A stretch of DNA of 8,926 nt from JBOFCS01 sp051646185 (GCA_051646185.1 JBOFCS010000143.1:1-8926); one strand, 5' to 3'. Positions 1 through 6,087 are shown, numbered from the stretch's first letter. The notes: a model not told the origin generated them from the sequence alone. Numbers and translations are program-made.

Positions 1-460
1 CATCCGAACCTGATCCACGTCGTGCGCCCCAATGTAAGCACGTTGGTTGTGGGCAGCCGGGATGGCCGCTAAGAACTGTTCCGATAACAGTTCCGCGGAT
101 CACTGCCGAGCCAACAGCTACAGTTGGGTGGACGGGTTCGTAGGTGGTTCTGATGCCCGAAGAATGCTGTATGGATATGACCTCACGTCCGGCTAGCTGC
201 CCAGCAAACACAACATCACCGTTTCCTGCGGCTAGTACCTGCTGCCCTTCAATGGCGGTGAGATCCACGCCACGGTGCCCAGAGTTCCAACGTTGGGCCG
301 GAGGATTGAAGGGAAGGAGCACGGAGGGTTGAGGGATCAGCGGCCACTGAAAGCTACCGGTGGGTGGTGGGCTCTCTTGGGCATGCGAAGGGGCAGGCGA
401 CCCTAGTACGTATATGAAAACTAGGCTTAGGTGTAATGCTGTTGACCTGAGAACTTGCAT
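1..460 (-). CDS. Secreted M23/LytM-family metallopeptidase-like protein (3' end outside window)
   Basis: The first 153 codons are present; the C-terminus lies beyond the left edge. The ATG at 460-458 opens a signal peptide: MQVLR, a hydrophobic core (residues 8-20), then an SHA-QE cleavage site near residue 27, so the protein is exported. After a proline-rich linker (30-56) comes an M23 (LytM) fold: GHRGVD at 61-66 supplies the zinc ligands His62 and Asp66, and CLHWGA at 141-146 supplies the third, His143. The usual catalytic histidines are not where expected: the YxHL motif reads YEPV (107-110) and the first His of HxH is Cys141. Cys136 and Cys141 could form a disulfide. M23 proteins cut peptidoglycan cross-bridges or activate amidases; given these substitutions, hydrolytic activity is uncertain. 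The gene is divergent from rpsB, and I recall the same arrangement in Corynebacterium and Mycobacterium. Family call is firm, function tentative. Confidence 0.9.
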   Translation of the reverse strand, partial: MQVLRSTALHLSLVFIYVLGSPAPSHAQESPPPTGSFQWPLIPQPSVLLPFNPPAQRWNSGHRGVDLTAIEGQQVLAAGNGDVVFAGQLAGREVISIQHSSGIRTTYEPVHPTVAVGSAVIRGTVIGTVLSGHPGCPQPTCLHWGARRGSGSD

Positions 461-613
461 CTCACGACGGTGTCCTATTCGAGGATGCAGGGGTAGATCT
501 CATAAATGAAATGTGGATACTGCTGTACTTGTTGATGAAGTACTTAGGGCGCACAGTGGTACTCAACCTTAGCGGTGCGGTGACACGATTAGTAACTAGC
601 TGGCATGAGGACG

Positions 614-619
614 TACACT
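614..619 (+). promoter_or_regulatory. Possible -10 box for rpsB-tsf
   Basis: TACACT fits the TANNNT pattern of actinobacterial sigma-A promoters and would place transcription initiation at about 625-627, directly before the hairpin at 627-648. The region 17-19 nt upstream (TTAGTA at 589-594, with a long 19-nt spacer) is a poor -35 match. This is a guess from pattern alone. Confidence 0.25.
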
Positions 620-626
620 GGTCCAG

Positions 627-713
627 CGGTCTGTGCTTGCACAGGCTGACTTCGCGCGTTCGTCATGCGATGACCCTCGGCGGTCCGGCAAGAAATTGCA
701 GGTCCGGTGGTCA
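627..713 (+). promoter_or_regulatory. Structured mRNA leader of rpsB (candidate autoregulatory element)
   Basis: Two hairpins are visible. Hairpin A (627-648) has a 9-bp stem, including two G-U pairs, capped by a CUUG tetraloop closed by G-C. Hairpin B (681-706) carries a GAAA tetraloop of the GNRA class; its stem 681-691/696-706 has 9 Watson-Crick pairs interrupted by one U-U and one G-A mismatch. An outer 5-bp helix, TGACC at 671-675 with GGTCA at 709-713, encloses hairpin B. A 10-bp palindrome (738-747) follows before the start codon. In E. coli, S2 represses rpsB-tsf by binding the rpsB leader; a similar role here is inferred from position and structure only. I did not match it to a named RNA family. 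Confidence 0.4.
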
Positions 714-777
714 GATGAGCGCCAGGGCCAGGATCAACAGATATCTGGTATCAACCGAAAGAAAGTTAGGCATAACC

Positions 778-1602
778 ATGGCCGTAGTGACCATGCGCCA
801 GCTGCTTGATAGCGGCGCGCACTTTGGGCACCAGACCCGTCGGTGGAACCCGAAGATGAAACGATTCATCTTCACTGACCGTAACGGTATTTACATCATC
901 GACTTGCAACAGACACTGACCTACATCGATAAGGCTTATGAGTTCGTTAAAGAGACCGTAGCCCACGGTGGAACGGTCTTATTTGTTGGGACAAAGAAGC
1001 AGGCTCAGGAGTCCATTGCCTCCGAAGCGCTTCGTGTTGGTATGCCGTTTGTGAACCAGCGTTGGCTCGGTGGCATGCTCACCAACTTCTCGACTGTGCA
1101 CAAGCGTCTTGTTCGCCTTAAAGAACTTGAGTCAATGGAGCAGACTGGCGGTTTTGAGGGTCGCACCAAAAAAGAGATCCTCATGCTTACTCGCGAAATG
1201 ACTAAGTTAGACCGTACTCTTGGTGGTATTCGGGATATGGCTAAAGTGCCCTCAGCTGTGTGGATTGTTGATACGAACAAGGAACACTTGGCTGTTGCTG
1301 AGGCACGCAAGCTAAACATTCCCGTTATTGCCATTCTTGATACCAACTGTGATCCTGATCTTGTCGATTACCCAATCCCAGGTAATGACGATGCTATTCG
1401 TTCAGCGGCACTTCTGACCAAGGTTGTTGCTTCTGCGGTAGCTGAGGGTGTGCAGGCCCGTGCTGGTGTTAATACCGGCACCGACGCTAAGCCAGAAGCC
1501 GGTGAACCACTTGCTGAGTGGGAACAGGAATTACTTTCCCAGGCTGCCCCGGCAGCCGAAGCTGCACTCGTTGAAGCAGAAGACAAGCCAGCAGAAGCCT
1601 GA
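778..1602 (+). CDS. rpsB: 30S ribosomal protein S2
   Basis: Encodes 274 residues of ribosomal protein S2, which sits at the head-body junction of the 30S subunit and is needed for S1 recruitment and initiation in many bacteria. Family motifs run the whole length: VTMRQLLDSGAHFGHQ near the N-terminus (4-19), RNGIYIIDL (35-43), the second signature RWLGGMLTN (95-103) and the C-terminal block from PSAVWIVDTNKEH to PGNDDA (about 158-206). Residues 225-274 form an Ala/Glu-rich acidic tail that is longer than in E. coli but common in actinobacteria. The ATG at 778 was chosen because homology begins at MAVVTMRQLL; the frame remains open upstream to 511 but without S2-like sequence. Only a weak GAAAG-type ribosome binding site precedes it. 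tsf follows after 46 nt, as in the conserved rpsB-tsf operon. Confidence 0.98.
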   Translation: MAVVTMRQLLDSGAHFGHQTRRWNPKMKRFIFTDRNGIYIIDLQQTLTYIDKAYEFVKETVAHGGTVLFVGTKKQAQESIASEALRVGMPFVNQRWLGGMLTNFSTVHKRLVRLKELESMEQTGGFEGRTKKEILMLTREMTKLDRTLGGIRDMAKVPSAVWIVDTNKEHLAVAEARKLNIPVIAILDTNCDPDLVDYPIPGNDDAIRSAALLTKVVASAVAEGVQARAGVNTGTDAKPEAGEPLAEWEQELLSQAAPAAEAALVEAEDKPAEA

Positions 1603-1631
1603 GTTTTGTCAGGTGTTTCTCATCTAAGTCA

Positions 1632-1638
1632 AAGGAGG
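1632..1638 (+). promoter_or_regulatory. Ribosome binding site of tsf
   Basis: AAGGAGG is a full-strength Shine-Dalgarno sequence, 10 nt ahead of the ATG at 1649. It is much stronger than the site in front of rpsB, consistent with high, independent initiation on tsf within the shared transcript. Confidence 0.85.
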
Positions 1639-1648
1639 CTCGCCAACT

Positions 1649-2464
1649 ATGGCGAACTACACTGCCGCTGATGTAAAGCGGCTACGTGAGCTCACGGGCT
1701 CAGGAATGATGGACTGTAAGAACGCACTCGCCGAGACCGATGGTGATTTTGAAAAAGCTGTAGAGCTCCTACGTATTAAAGGTGCCAAAGATGTGGGTAA
1801 GCGTGCTGAGCGCGCTACTGCCGAAGGTCTTGTTGCTGCTAAAGACGGCGTTCTTATTGAGATTAACTGTGAAACTGACTTTGTTGCTAAAAATGAGGAG
1901 TTTCAGAATCTTGCTAATGCGATCGTTTCGGCAGCAGCGGCCACCAAGCCAGCTGATGTTGATGCGCTAAAGGCTGTTGCATTGGATGGCAAGACTGTTG
2001 ATCAAGCAGTGCAAGAGCTTTCAGCTAAAATTGGCGAGAAACTTGAACTTCGTCGAGTTGCTTCGTTTAATGGGCAGACTACGGTTTACTTGCATAAGCG
2101 TTCTGCAGATTTGCCTCCGGCTGTTGGTGTCTTGGTGGAATACACCGGTGCTTCCGCAGAAGCTGCACACGCCGTTGCTCTTCAGATTGCTGCTTTGAAG
2201 GCTAAGTATGTAACCCGTGATGAGGTTCCCGAGGATCTTGTCGCTACCGAGCGTCGGGTAGCTGAGGAAACCGCTCGTGAAGAAGGTAAGCCAGAGCAAG
2301 CTTTGGCAAAGATCATTGAAGGTCGGGTTAACGGATACTTCAAGGATGTTGTCTTGCTTGAGCAGTCATCAGTAGCGGATTCAAAGAAGTCAGTAAAGGC
2401 GTTACTGGATGAGGCTGGAATTGCCATCACCCGTTTTGAACGTTTTGAGGTTGGGCAGAGTTAG
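1649..2464 (+). CDS. tsf: Translation elongation factor Ts
   Basis: Encodes 271 residues of EF-Ts, the cytosolic guanine nucleotide exchange factor that releases GDP from EF-Tu. The N-terminal UBA-like EF-Tu-binding domain is seen at 3-41, including the signature LRELTGSGMMDCKNAL (12-27). The core contains INCETDFVAKNEEF (72-85), where Asp77-Phe78 correspond to the E. coli TDFV residues that pry open the EF-Tu magnesium site. The second core subdomain covers roughly 140-225, including EGRVNGYFKDVVLLEQ (204-219), and the end is ITRFERFEVGQ, typical for the family. Length matches actinobacterial EF-Ts, shorter than the 283 residues of E. coli. It follows rpsB by 46 nt in the same direction and is closed by a strong terminator 23 nt after its stop codon. 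Confidence 0.98.
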   Translation: MANYTAADVKRLRELTGSGMMDCKNALAETDGDFEKAVELLRIKGAKDVGKRAERATAEGLVAAKDGVLIEINCETDFVAKNEEFQNLANAIVSAAAATKPADVDALKAVALDGKTVDQAVQELSAKIGEKLELRRVASFNGQTTVYLHKRSADLPPAVGVLVEYTGASAEAAHAVALQIAALKAKYVTRDEVPEDLVATERRVAEETAREEGKPEQALAKIIEGRVNGYFKDVVLLEQSSVADSKKSVKALLDEAGIAITRFERFEVGQS

Positions 2465-2487
2465 TTAGGTCAACTTCTTGCGGATTT

Positions 2488-2534
2488 TGTCTGTGGCCCC
2501 ACCATCGCAACGATGGTGGGGCCACAGACATTTT
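2488..2534 (+). terminator. Strong intrinsic terminator after tsf
   Basis: A perfect 20-bp stem (2488-2507 with 2511-2530) with a CAA loop is followed at once by TTTT. It starts 23 nt after the tsf stop codon and should end most rpsB-tsf transcripts before pyrH. The minus-strand side lacks a comparable T-run, so it reads as a one-way terminator. Confidence 0.93.
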
Positions 2535-2675
2535 GCCGGGTGTCGGTCGGATTTATTTGCTCGTGCATTTACCAGCTAGGTAGGGGCTCAGCATAGACCC
2601 AACTCCTGGAGCTTCCATCCGATAGGGCAGGATTGGGGCACTGTCTGCAGCCCTTTTGTGCAACCTAGGAGAGAG
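2535..2675 (+). promoter_or_regulatory. pyrH upstream region
   Basis: After the terminator, 141 nt lead to pyrH, so a promoter for pyrH-frr-cdsA is expected here. TTGCTC (2557-2562) is a possible -35 box, but the hexamers 16-18 nt downstream (around TAGGTA, 2577-2582) are only weak -10 matches, so no promoter is assigned with confidence. A small GGGC/GCCC stem (2636-2639/2650-2653) followed by TTTT sits just ahead of the start codon. Confidence 0.4.
2667..2671 (+). promoter_or_regulatory. Ribosome binding site deciding the pyrH start
   Basis: AGGAG lies 4 nt before the ATG at 2676, with GAGAG continuing up to it. The in-frame GTG at 2658 has no Shine-Dalgarno sequence, so 2676 is preferred as the start. 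Confidence 0.65.
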
Positions 2676-3404
2676 ATGACCGATTCGGCAACTGATCGTC
2701 CAGGCTTCAAGCGAGTGTTGCTTAAGCTCGGCGGCGAGATGTTCGGTGGCGGAAACGTTGGCCTTGATCCTGATGTAGTGCATATGGTCGCTCGGCAGAT
2801 TGCTGAGGTTGTTCGCTCCGGTGTTCAGGTAGCTGTGGTTATTGGCGGCGGAAACTTTTTCCGTGGTGCACAATTGCAGCAGCGTGGCATGGAACGCACT
2901 CGTTCAGATTATATGGGAATGCTGGGTACCGTTATGAATTGTCTAGCGCTGCAAGACTTTTTGGAAAAAGAAGGTATTCACACTAGGGTGCAAACTGCTA
3001 TTACTATGGGGCAGGTTGCTGAACCGTATCTCCCATTGCGCGCTCGTCGGCATCTAGAAAAGGGGCGAGTGGTTATCTTTGGCGCGGGCATGGGTATGCC
3101 ATATTTTTCTACCGACACTACTGCCGCACAGCGTGCACTAGAAATTGGTGCTGAAGTGGTGCTCATGGCTAAGGCTGTCGATGGGGTGTATTCCGATGAT
3201 CCGCGCTTAAATCCTAATGCGACTCTTTACAGCACCATTACGCATCGAGAAGCTTTAGAGCGGGGCCTTAAGGTTGCTGATGCAACGGCCTTTAGTCTGT
3301 GCATGGACAACCAGATGCCCATGCTGGTATTTAACCTGTTGACTGAAGGCAACATTGCTAGGGCTGTTTCTGGGGAAAAGATTGGAACACTTGTTAAGTC
3401 ATAA
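2676..3404 (+). CDS. pyrH: UMP kinase (uridylate kinase)
   Basis: Encodes 242 residues of bacterial UMP kinase, a cytosolic hexamer of the amino acid kinase fold that phosphorylates UMP to UDP with ATP in pyrimidine synthesis; the family is typically activated by GTP and inhibited by UTP. Seen in order: the phosphate-binding KLGGE (17-21, the actinobacterial form of the KxSGE motif), IGGGN (56-60) followed by FFRG, RSDYMGMLGTVMN (76-88), FGAGMGMPYFSTDTTA (135-150) of the nucleotide-binding core, and YSDDP (172-176) and DATAFS (202-207) in the C-terminal half. All key family residues appear intact. The start at 2676 gives MTDSATDRPGFKRVLLKLGG; a GTG at 2658 would add six residues but lacks a ribosome binding site. 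frr follows after 54 nt, the near-universal pyrH-frr pairing. Confidence 0.97.
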   Translation: MTDSATDRPGFKRVLLKLGGEMFGGGNVGLDPDVVHMVARQIAEVVRSGVQVAVVIGGGNFFRGAQLQQRGMERTRSDYMGMLGTVMNCLALQDFLEKEGIHTRVQTAITMGQVAEPYLPLRARRHLEKGRVVIFGAGMGMPYFSTDTTAAQRALEIGAEVVLMAKAVDGVYSDDPRLNPNATLYSTITHREALERGLKVADATAFSLCMDNQMPMLVFNLLTEGNIARAVSGEKIGTLVKS

Positions 3405-3447
3405 GTACGGCGAGGATGCTGCTGTGCTCACTGGAAAGTTTTACGTT

Positions 3448-3453
3448 GGAGGA
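3448..3453 (+). promoter_or_regulatory. Ribosome binding site of frr
   Basis: GGAGGA is placed 5 nt before the GTG at 3459 and supports that non-ATG start. An ATG at 3454 in another frame meets a TGA after two codons, overlapping the GTG, so it cannot be the real start. Confidence 0.75.
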
Positions 3454-3458
3454 ATGCT

Positions 3459-4016
3459 GTGATTGATGAAGCCCTCTTTGAAGCTGAAGAGAAAATGGAC
3501 AAGGCTGTTGCGGTAGCTAAAGATGATCTTGGTGGTATCCGCACTGGCCGGGCTAATCCCGGAATGTTCTCCCGCATTGTCATTGATTATTACGGGTCGA
3601 TGACACCGATTACTCAGGTTTCGAGTATCACAGTTCCAGAACCACGTTTAGTGGTTATTAAGCCCTATGAGGGGTCAACCTTAGGCATGATTGAAACGGC
3701 TATACGTAATTCGGATCTTGGGGTCAACCCTACGAATGATGGAAACATCATTCGTATTGCAGTTCCGCAGCTGACTGAGGAACGTCGTCGTGAACTGGTT
3801 AAACAAGCCAAAGGTAAGGGTGAAGATGCCAAGGTGTCGGTGCGCAGTGTGCGTCGAAAAGCTATGGATGAACTAGCTAGGATTCAAAAAGATGGTGATG
3901 CCGGGGAAGACGAGGTTTCTCGGGCTGAAAAAGAACTCGACAAAACAACGGCAAAATATGTTGCTCAGATCGAGGAGTTAGTTAAGCACAAGGAATCAGA
4001 GTTGTTAGAGGTATAG
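3459..4016 (+). CDS. frr: Ribosome recycling factor
   Basis: Encodes 185 residues, exactly the usual length of RRF, which with EF-G splits the post-termination ribosome. Domain I (a three-helix bundle) is formed by residues 1-30 and about 105-185; domain II (about 31-104) contains YYGSMTPITQVSSITVPEPR (44-63), typical of the family. The helix with LTEERRRELVKQAKGKGEDA (105-124) and SVRSVRRKAMDEL carries Arg129 and Arg132, equivalent to the conserved E. coli arginines that contact the ribosome. Translation starts at GTG (3459) behind a good ribosome binding site. It lies 54 nt after pyrH and upstream of cdsA, so the three probably share a transcript. No odd residue or truncation was seen. Confidence 0.98.
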   Translation: MIDEALFEAEEKMDKAVAVAKDDLGGIRTGRANPGMFSRIVIDYYGSMTPITQVSSITVPEPRLVVIKPYEGSTLGMIETAIRNSDLGVNPTNDGNIIRIAVPQLTEERRRELVKQAKGKGEDAKVSVRSVRRKAMDELARIQKDGDAGEDEVSRAEKELDKTTAKYVAQIEELVKHKESELLEV

Positions 4017-4088
4017 CCGAGCTATAGTTCACGGGTGTTACCGTACAGGTGTGGGGTGCACATAAATGCCAATATTTCAACAGAAACT

Positions 4089-4094
4089 GGGAGG
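4089..4094 (+). promoter_or_regulatory. Ribosome binding site suggesting the cdsA start
   Basis: GGGAGG lies 4 nt ahead of the GTG at 4099, in frame with cdsA. The alternative ATG at 4066 is preceded only by a G-rich GGGGTG stretch about 9 nt away. This favours the GTG, giving 289 rather than 300 residues. Confidence 0.55.
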
Positions 4095-4098
4095 CGCA

Positions 4099-4968
4099 GT
4101 GGCAAAGGCGGAGCCACCGCAGGGGAAGACCCCAGATGTCACGTTGGCGACTTCAAAAGCCGGACGTAATCTTCCGGCAGCTGTTGCTGTGGGTTCTAGT
4201 CTTGCTGTGATTATTGTCAGCATATTGATTTTTATGCCTAGATTGTGGGTCCTCATTGTTGCTCTTGCTGTTGCCATTGCAAGTTGGGAAGTCACTAAGC
4301 GACTGCGGCAGGCCACTATTGAAGTTCCTTTTGTTCCTTTGCTTATTGGCGGTCAGGCAATAATCTGGCTTACCTGGCCTTATGGCTTGGTCGGTGCTGG
4401 TGCTGCTTTTGCCAGCACAGTTGTTGTCTGCATGATCTGGCGGTTGCTCATCCAGGGATTCACTGAGCCACCGCAGAATTATCTGCGCGATATGTCAACA
4501 ACAGTTCTGATCCTTGCCTGGATTCCATTATTTGCCGCTTTTGGTGCTCTTTTGGTTTATCCAGAAGATGGCAGCGCCAGAGTTTTTTGCTTGATGGCTG
4601 GAGTGGTTTTATCTGATGTGGGTGGTTATGCGGCAGGGGTGTTTTTGGGCAAACATGCAATGGCTCCGGCTATCAGTCCTAAAAAATCCTGGGAAGGCTT
4701 TGTCGGGTCATTATTTTTTGGTGTGTCTGGTAGCTGCTTGACTGTGACTTACGTTTTAGATGGCAGTGTCTGGGCCGGGGCAGTACTTGGGACGGTATTA
4801 GTGATCAGTGGCACCCTTGGTGATCTTATTGAGTCACAAGTCAAACGCGATCTTGGCATCAAAGATATGGGTACTTTGCTCCCTGGTCATGGTGGAATTA
4901 TGGATCGGATGGACTCTTTACTGCCTTCTGCAGTGGTGAGTTGGATAGTATTAAGTGCATTGGTCTAG
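4099..4968 (+). CDS. cdsA: Phosphatidate cytidylyltransferase (CDP-diacylglycerol synthase)
   Basis: Encodes an integral membrane enzyme that converts phosphatidic acid and CTP to CDP-diacylglycerol and pyrophosphate, the branch point for phosphatidylglycerol, cardiolipin and phosphatidylinositol. Residue numbers assume the GTG start (289 residues). The complete family signature is present at 246-272, from SQVKR through KDMG and PGHGG to DRMD, with the acidic residues that bind the metal. A second conserved stretch, SPKKSWEG, lies upstream after DVGGYAAG. About seven to eight hydrophobic segments span the protein, starting near residue 28. An ATG at 4066 would add 11 residues (MPIFQQKLGGA); the GTG has the better ribosome binding site, so the N-terminus is uncertain. 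The stop codon overlaps the GTG start of the downstream methyltransferase by one base. Confidence 0.93.
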   Translation: MAKAEPPQGKTPDVTLATSKAGRNLPAAVAVGSSLAVIIVSILIFMPRLWVLIVALAVAIASWEVTKRLRQATIEVPFVPLLIGGQAIIWLTWPYGLVGAGAAFASTVVVCMIWRLLIQGFTEPPQNYLRDMSTTVLILAWIPLFAAFGALLVYPEDGSARVFCLMAGVVLSDVGGYAAGVFLGKHAMAPAISPKKSWEGFVGSLFFGVSGSCLTVTYVLDGSVWAGAVLGTVLVISGTLGDLIESQVKRDLGIKDMGTLLPGHGGIMDRMDSLLPSAVVSWIVLSALV

Positions 4969-5699
4969 TGACAGCATTTTGGCAGCAGGCTCAGTGTGTT
5001 GCTATTCCTAGCCCTAATATTTGGCACTGGCCTCAGGTTTATGAGATTGAAAATAAGGCCCAAGACGCTGATGGTCAGATTCTGGCAGTTCTGGGCGAGA
5101 TAACACAACTAGCTCATGCTGATGTGGTTGATATTGGTTGCGGTACTGGGTTTCATCTTCCATTTTTTGCCCAGAGCGCCAACTCAGTTACAGGGGTAGA
5201 ACCTCATCCGAAGTTGGCGCAAGCGGCACGTCGCAGAACTGAACAACTTAGCTGTGTGCGAGTTCTTGAGGGTTTTGCTGAGAAGTTGCCATTGGCTGAC
5301 GATAGTGCTGATGTGATTCATGCGCGAACTGCATACTTTTTTGGTCCCGGTTGTGAGGCCGGAATTGCTGAGGCGTTCCGAGTGCTACGTCCAGGTGGCC
5401 AACTAATTATTATTGACTTGGATGCTTCTTATGGGCCCTATGGTTCCTGGATGCTTAACGATATTCCGCACTACGACCCCGCTGCGGTGGAAAAATTTTT
5501 CACTACAGCGGGGTTTGAGACTCGTAGAGTAGATACTGTATGGAGGTTTCAATCCCGTAAAGATTTGCGTGATGTTCTTGGGATTGAATTTACTAAATCA
5601 ACTGCGGAGCAAGCATTTTCCTCTGTTTCAGGGTTATCTTTTACAGTTCGGTATCGGATCCACTGGCAGGTAAAAACAGCAGGATTATTGCTGAGTTGA
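4968..5699 (+). CDS. Class I SAM-dependent methyltransferase, substrate unknown
   Basis: Encodes 243 residues when started at the GTG that overlaps the cdsA stop (TAGTG), a layout typical of translational coupling. The Rossmann-fold SAM site is clear: motif I VVDIGCGTGFH (53-63), an acidic residue ending strand 2 in GVEPHP (Glu78), a post-motif with ADVIHART (114-121), and motif III LRPGGQLIIIDLD (140-152). The overall layout matches the Methyltransf_11/UbiE-like group, but the N-terminal 45 residues, rich in aromatic residues (NIWHWPQVYEIE), and the C-terminal third give no substrate I recognise. A TTG at 4941 would extend it by nine residues into cdsA and is less likely. Coupling to cdsA hints at a lipid or envelope substrate, but this is inference. 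A 39-nt near-palindrome lies in its coding sequence at 5476-5514. Confidence 0.85.
   Translation: MTAFWQQAQCVAIPSPNIWHWPQVYEIENKAQDADGQILAVLGEITQLAHADVVDIGCGTGFHLPFFAQSANSVTGVEPHPKLAQAARRRTEQLSCVRVLEGFAEKLPLADDSADVIHARTAYFFGPGCEAGIAEAFRVLRPGGQLIIIDLDASYGPYGSWMLNDIPHYDPAAVEKFFTTAGFETRRVDTVWRFQSRKDLRDVLGIEFTKSTAEQAFSSVSGLSFTVRYRIHWQVKTAGLLLS
5476..5514. repeat. 39-nt near-perfect inverted repeat inside the methyltransferase gene
   Basis: ACCCCGCTG (5476-5484) is matched exactly by CAGCGGGGT (5506-5514), and the interior GTGG-AAAAA-TTTT-CAC continues the symmetry around base 5495. Of 19 opposed positions, 16 are Watson-Crick, 2 are G-T and 1 is a C/A mismatch. The DNA encodes DPAAVEKFFTTAGFE, an ordinary C-terminal methyltransferase segment. 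No T-run follows the right arm, so it does not look like a terminator at this place. Confidence 0.85.
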
Positions 5700-5715
5700 T
5701 GTACTGGGGTAGTTT

Positions 5716-6087
5716 TTATACTCGTTTTGCTGCTCGGCGAAGCTGGAAAATGCGGGCCCCGCCCACTAAAGCAGTGGCAAGCGAGCCCGCGATCGCGGCA
5801 AAAAGCAAGCTAATGCCTAGCGGCAAGTCAACTTTCCAGGCGAAAAGCTGGATAGGTGCGGTATCTAAATTTTGAATAATGAAAGTCAAGAAAACAATGA
5901 GTAAGAGTGCACCCAGGATGAGACCGGTCCAGGCGGAGGCAGTGCGGGTGCGTTTAATCTTATGGGGACTTTTTTGTGCAGGTTGAACAGGCGTTGATGC
6001 GGCAGTAGCGTGCTCGGGCGCTGTTTCCTCGGCAGTGTTTTGCGCGACGGTTTCTGCTTGACTGTCGTTGCTGGGATCAATAGACAT
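5716..6087 (-). CDS. LapA/DUF1049-family small membrane protein
   Basis: Encodes 123 residues starting at the ATG at 6087. The first ~50 residues are hydrophilic, low-complexity and rich in Ala, Glu, Thr and Pro, ending in a basic stretch HKIKRTRTAS; they likely lie in the cytosol. Two transmembrane segments follow (about 53-73 and 91-111). Between them is IIQNLDTAPIQLFAWKVDLP, the diagnostic core of the LapA (lipopolysaccharide assembly protein A, DUF1049) domain, and the tail ends in RRAAKRV. In Gram-negatives LapA works with LapB on LPS synthesis control; actinobacteria have no LPS, so the role here is unknown. The gene is convergent with the methyltransferase (16-nt gap, no terminator seen) and divergent from rlmN. 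No clear ribosome binding site was seen in front of the ATG. Confidence 0.88.
   Translation of the reverse strand: MSIDPSNDSQAETVAQNTAEETAPEHATAASTPVQPAQKSPHKIKRTRTASAWTGLILGALLLIVFLTFIIQNLDTAPIQLFAWKVDLPLGISLLFAAIAGSLATALVGGARIFQLRRAAKRV

Larger units (their letters stand above)
461..777. other. Divergent intergenic region between the M23 gene and rpsB
   Basis: This 317-nt stretch separates two divergent genes and should carry both promoters. I see no convincing protein-coding gene in it. The rpsB frame happens to stay open back to 511, but the encoded residues resemble no S2 protein. The left part (525-563) contains three copies of a GTACT/AGTAC element that can form alternative hairpins. 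The right part (627-713) can form two larger hairpins and looks like a structured mRNA leader. The sequence TACACT at 614-619 could be a -10 box, placing a start near 626, just ahead of the first large hairpin, but no good -35 accompanies it. No clear promoter was seen for the M23 gene. Confidence 0.7.

Noticed and set aside
144..332. Short plus-strand open frame
   Set aside because: It lies antisense to the M23 domain, whose minus-strand translation is clearly homologous to known proteins.
511..777. In-frame N-terminal extension of 89 codons on rpsB
   Set aside because: S2 homology begins at MAVVTMRQLL (778). The upstream residues resemble no known domain, and the DNA forms RNA-like hairpins, so the open frame is taken as chance.
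2636..2657. Small GGGC/GCCC stem followed by TTTT just before pyrH, possible attenuator
   Set aside because: Only 4 bp (or 6 bp with a bulge); too weak to call an attenuator, and no alternative antiterminator pairing was found.
4012..4026. 6-bp hairpin TATAGC-CGA-GCTATA over the frr stop codon
   Set aside because: Short, AT-rich and not followed by a T-run, so not a credible terminator.
4394..4418. 7-bp inverted repeat GTGCTGG/CCAGCAC within cdsA
   Set aside because: Lies in repetitive Gly/Ala-coding DNA and is within chance expectation.
5176..5220. 9-bp inverted repeat GCGCCAACT/AGTTGGCGC with a 27-nt loop in the methyltransferase gene
   Set aside because: An inverted repeat of this length with a long loop is expected about once by chance in a window of this size.
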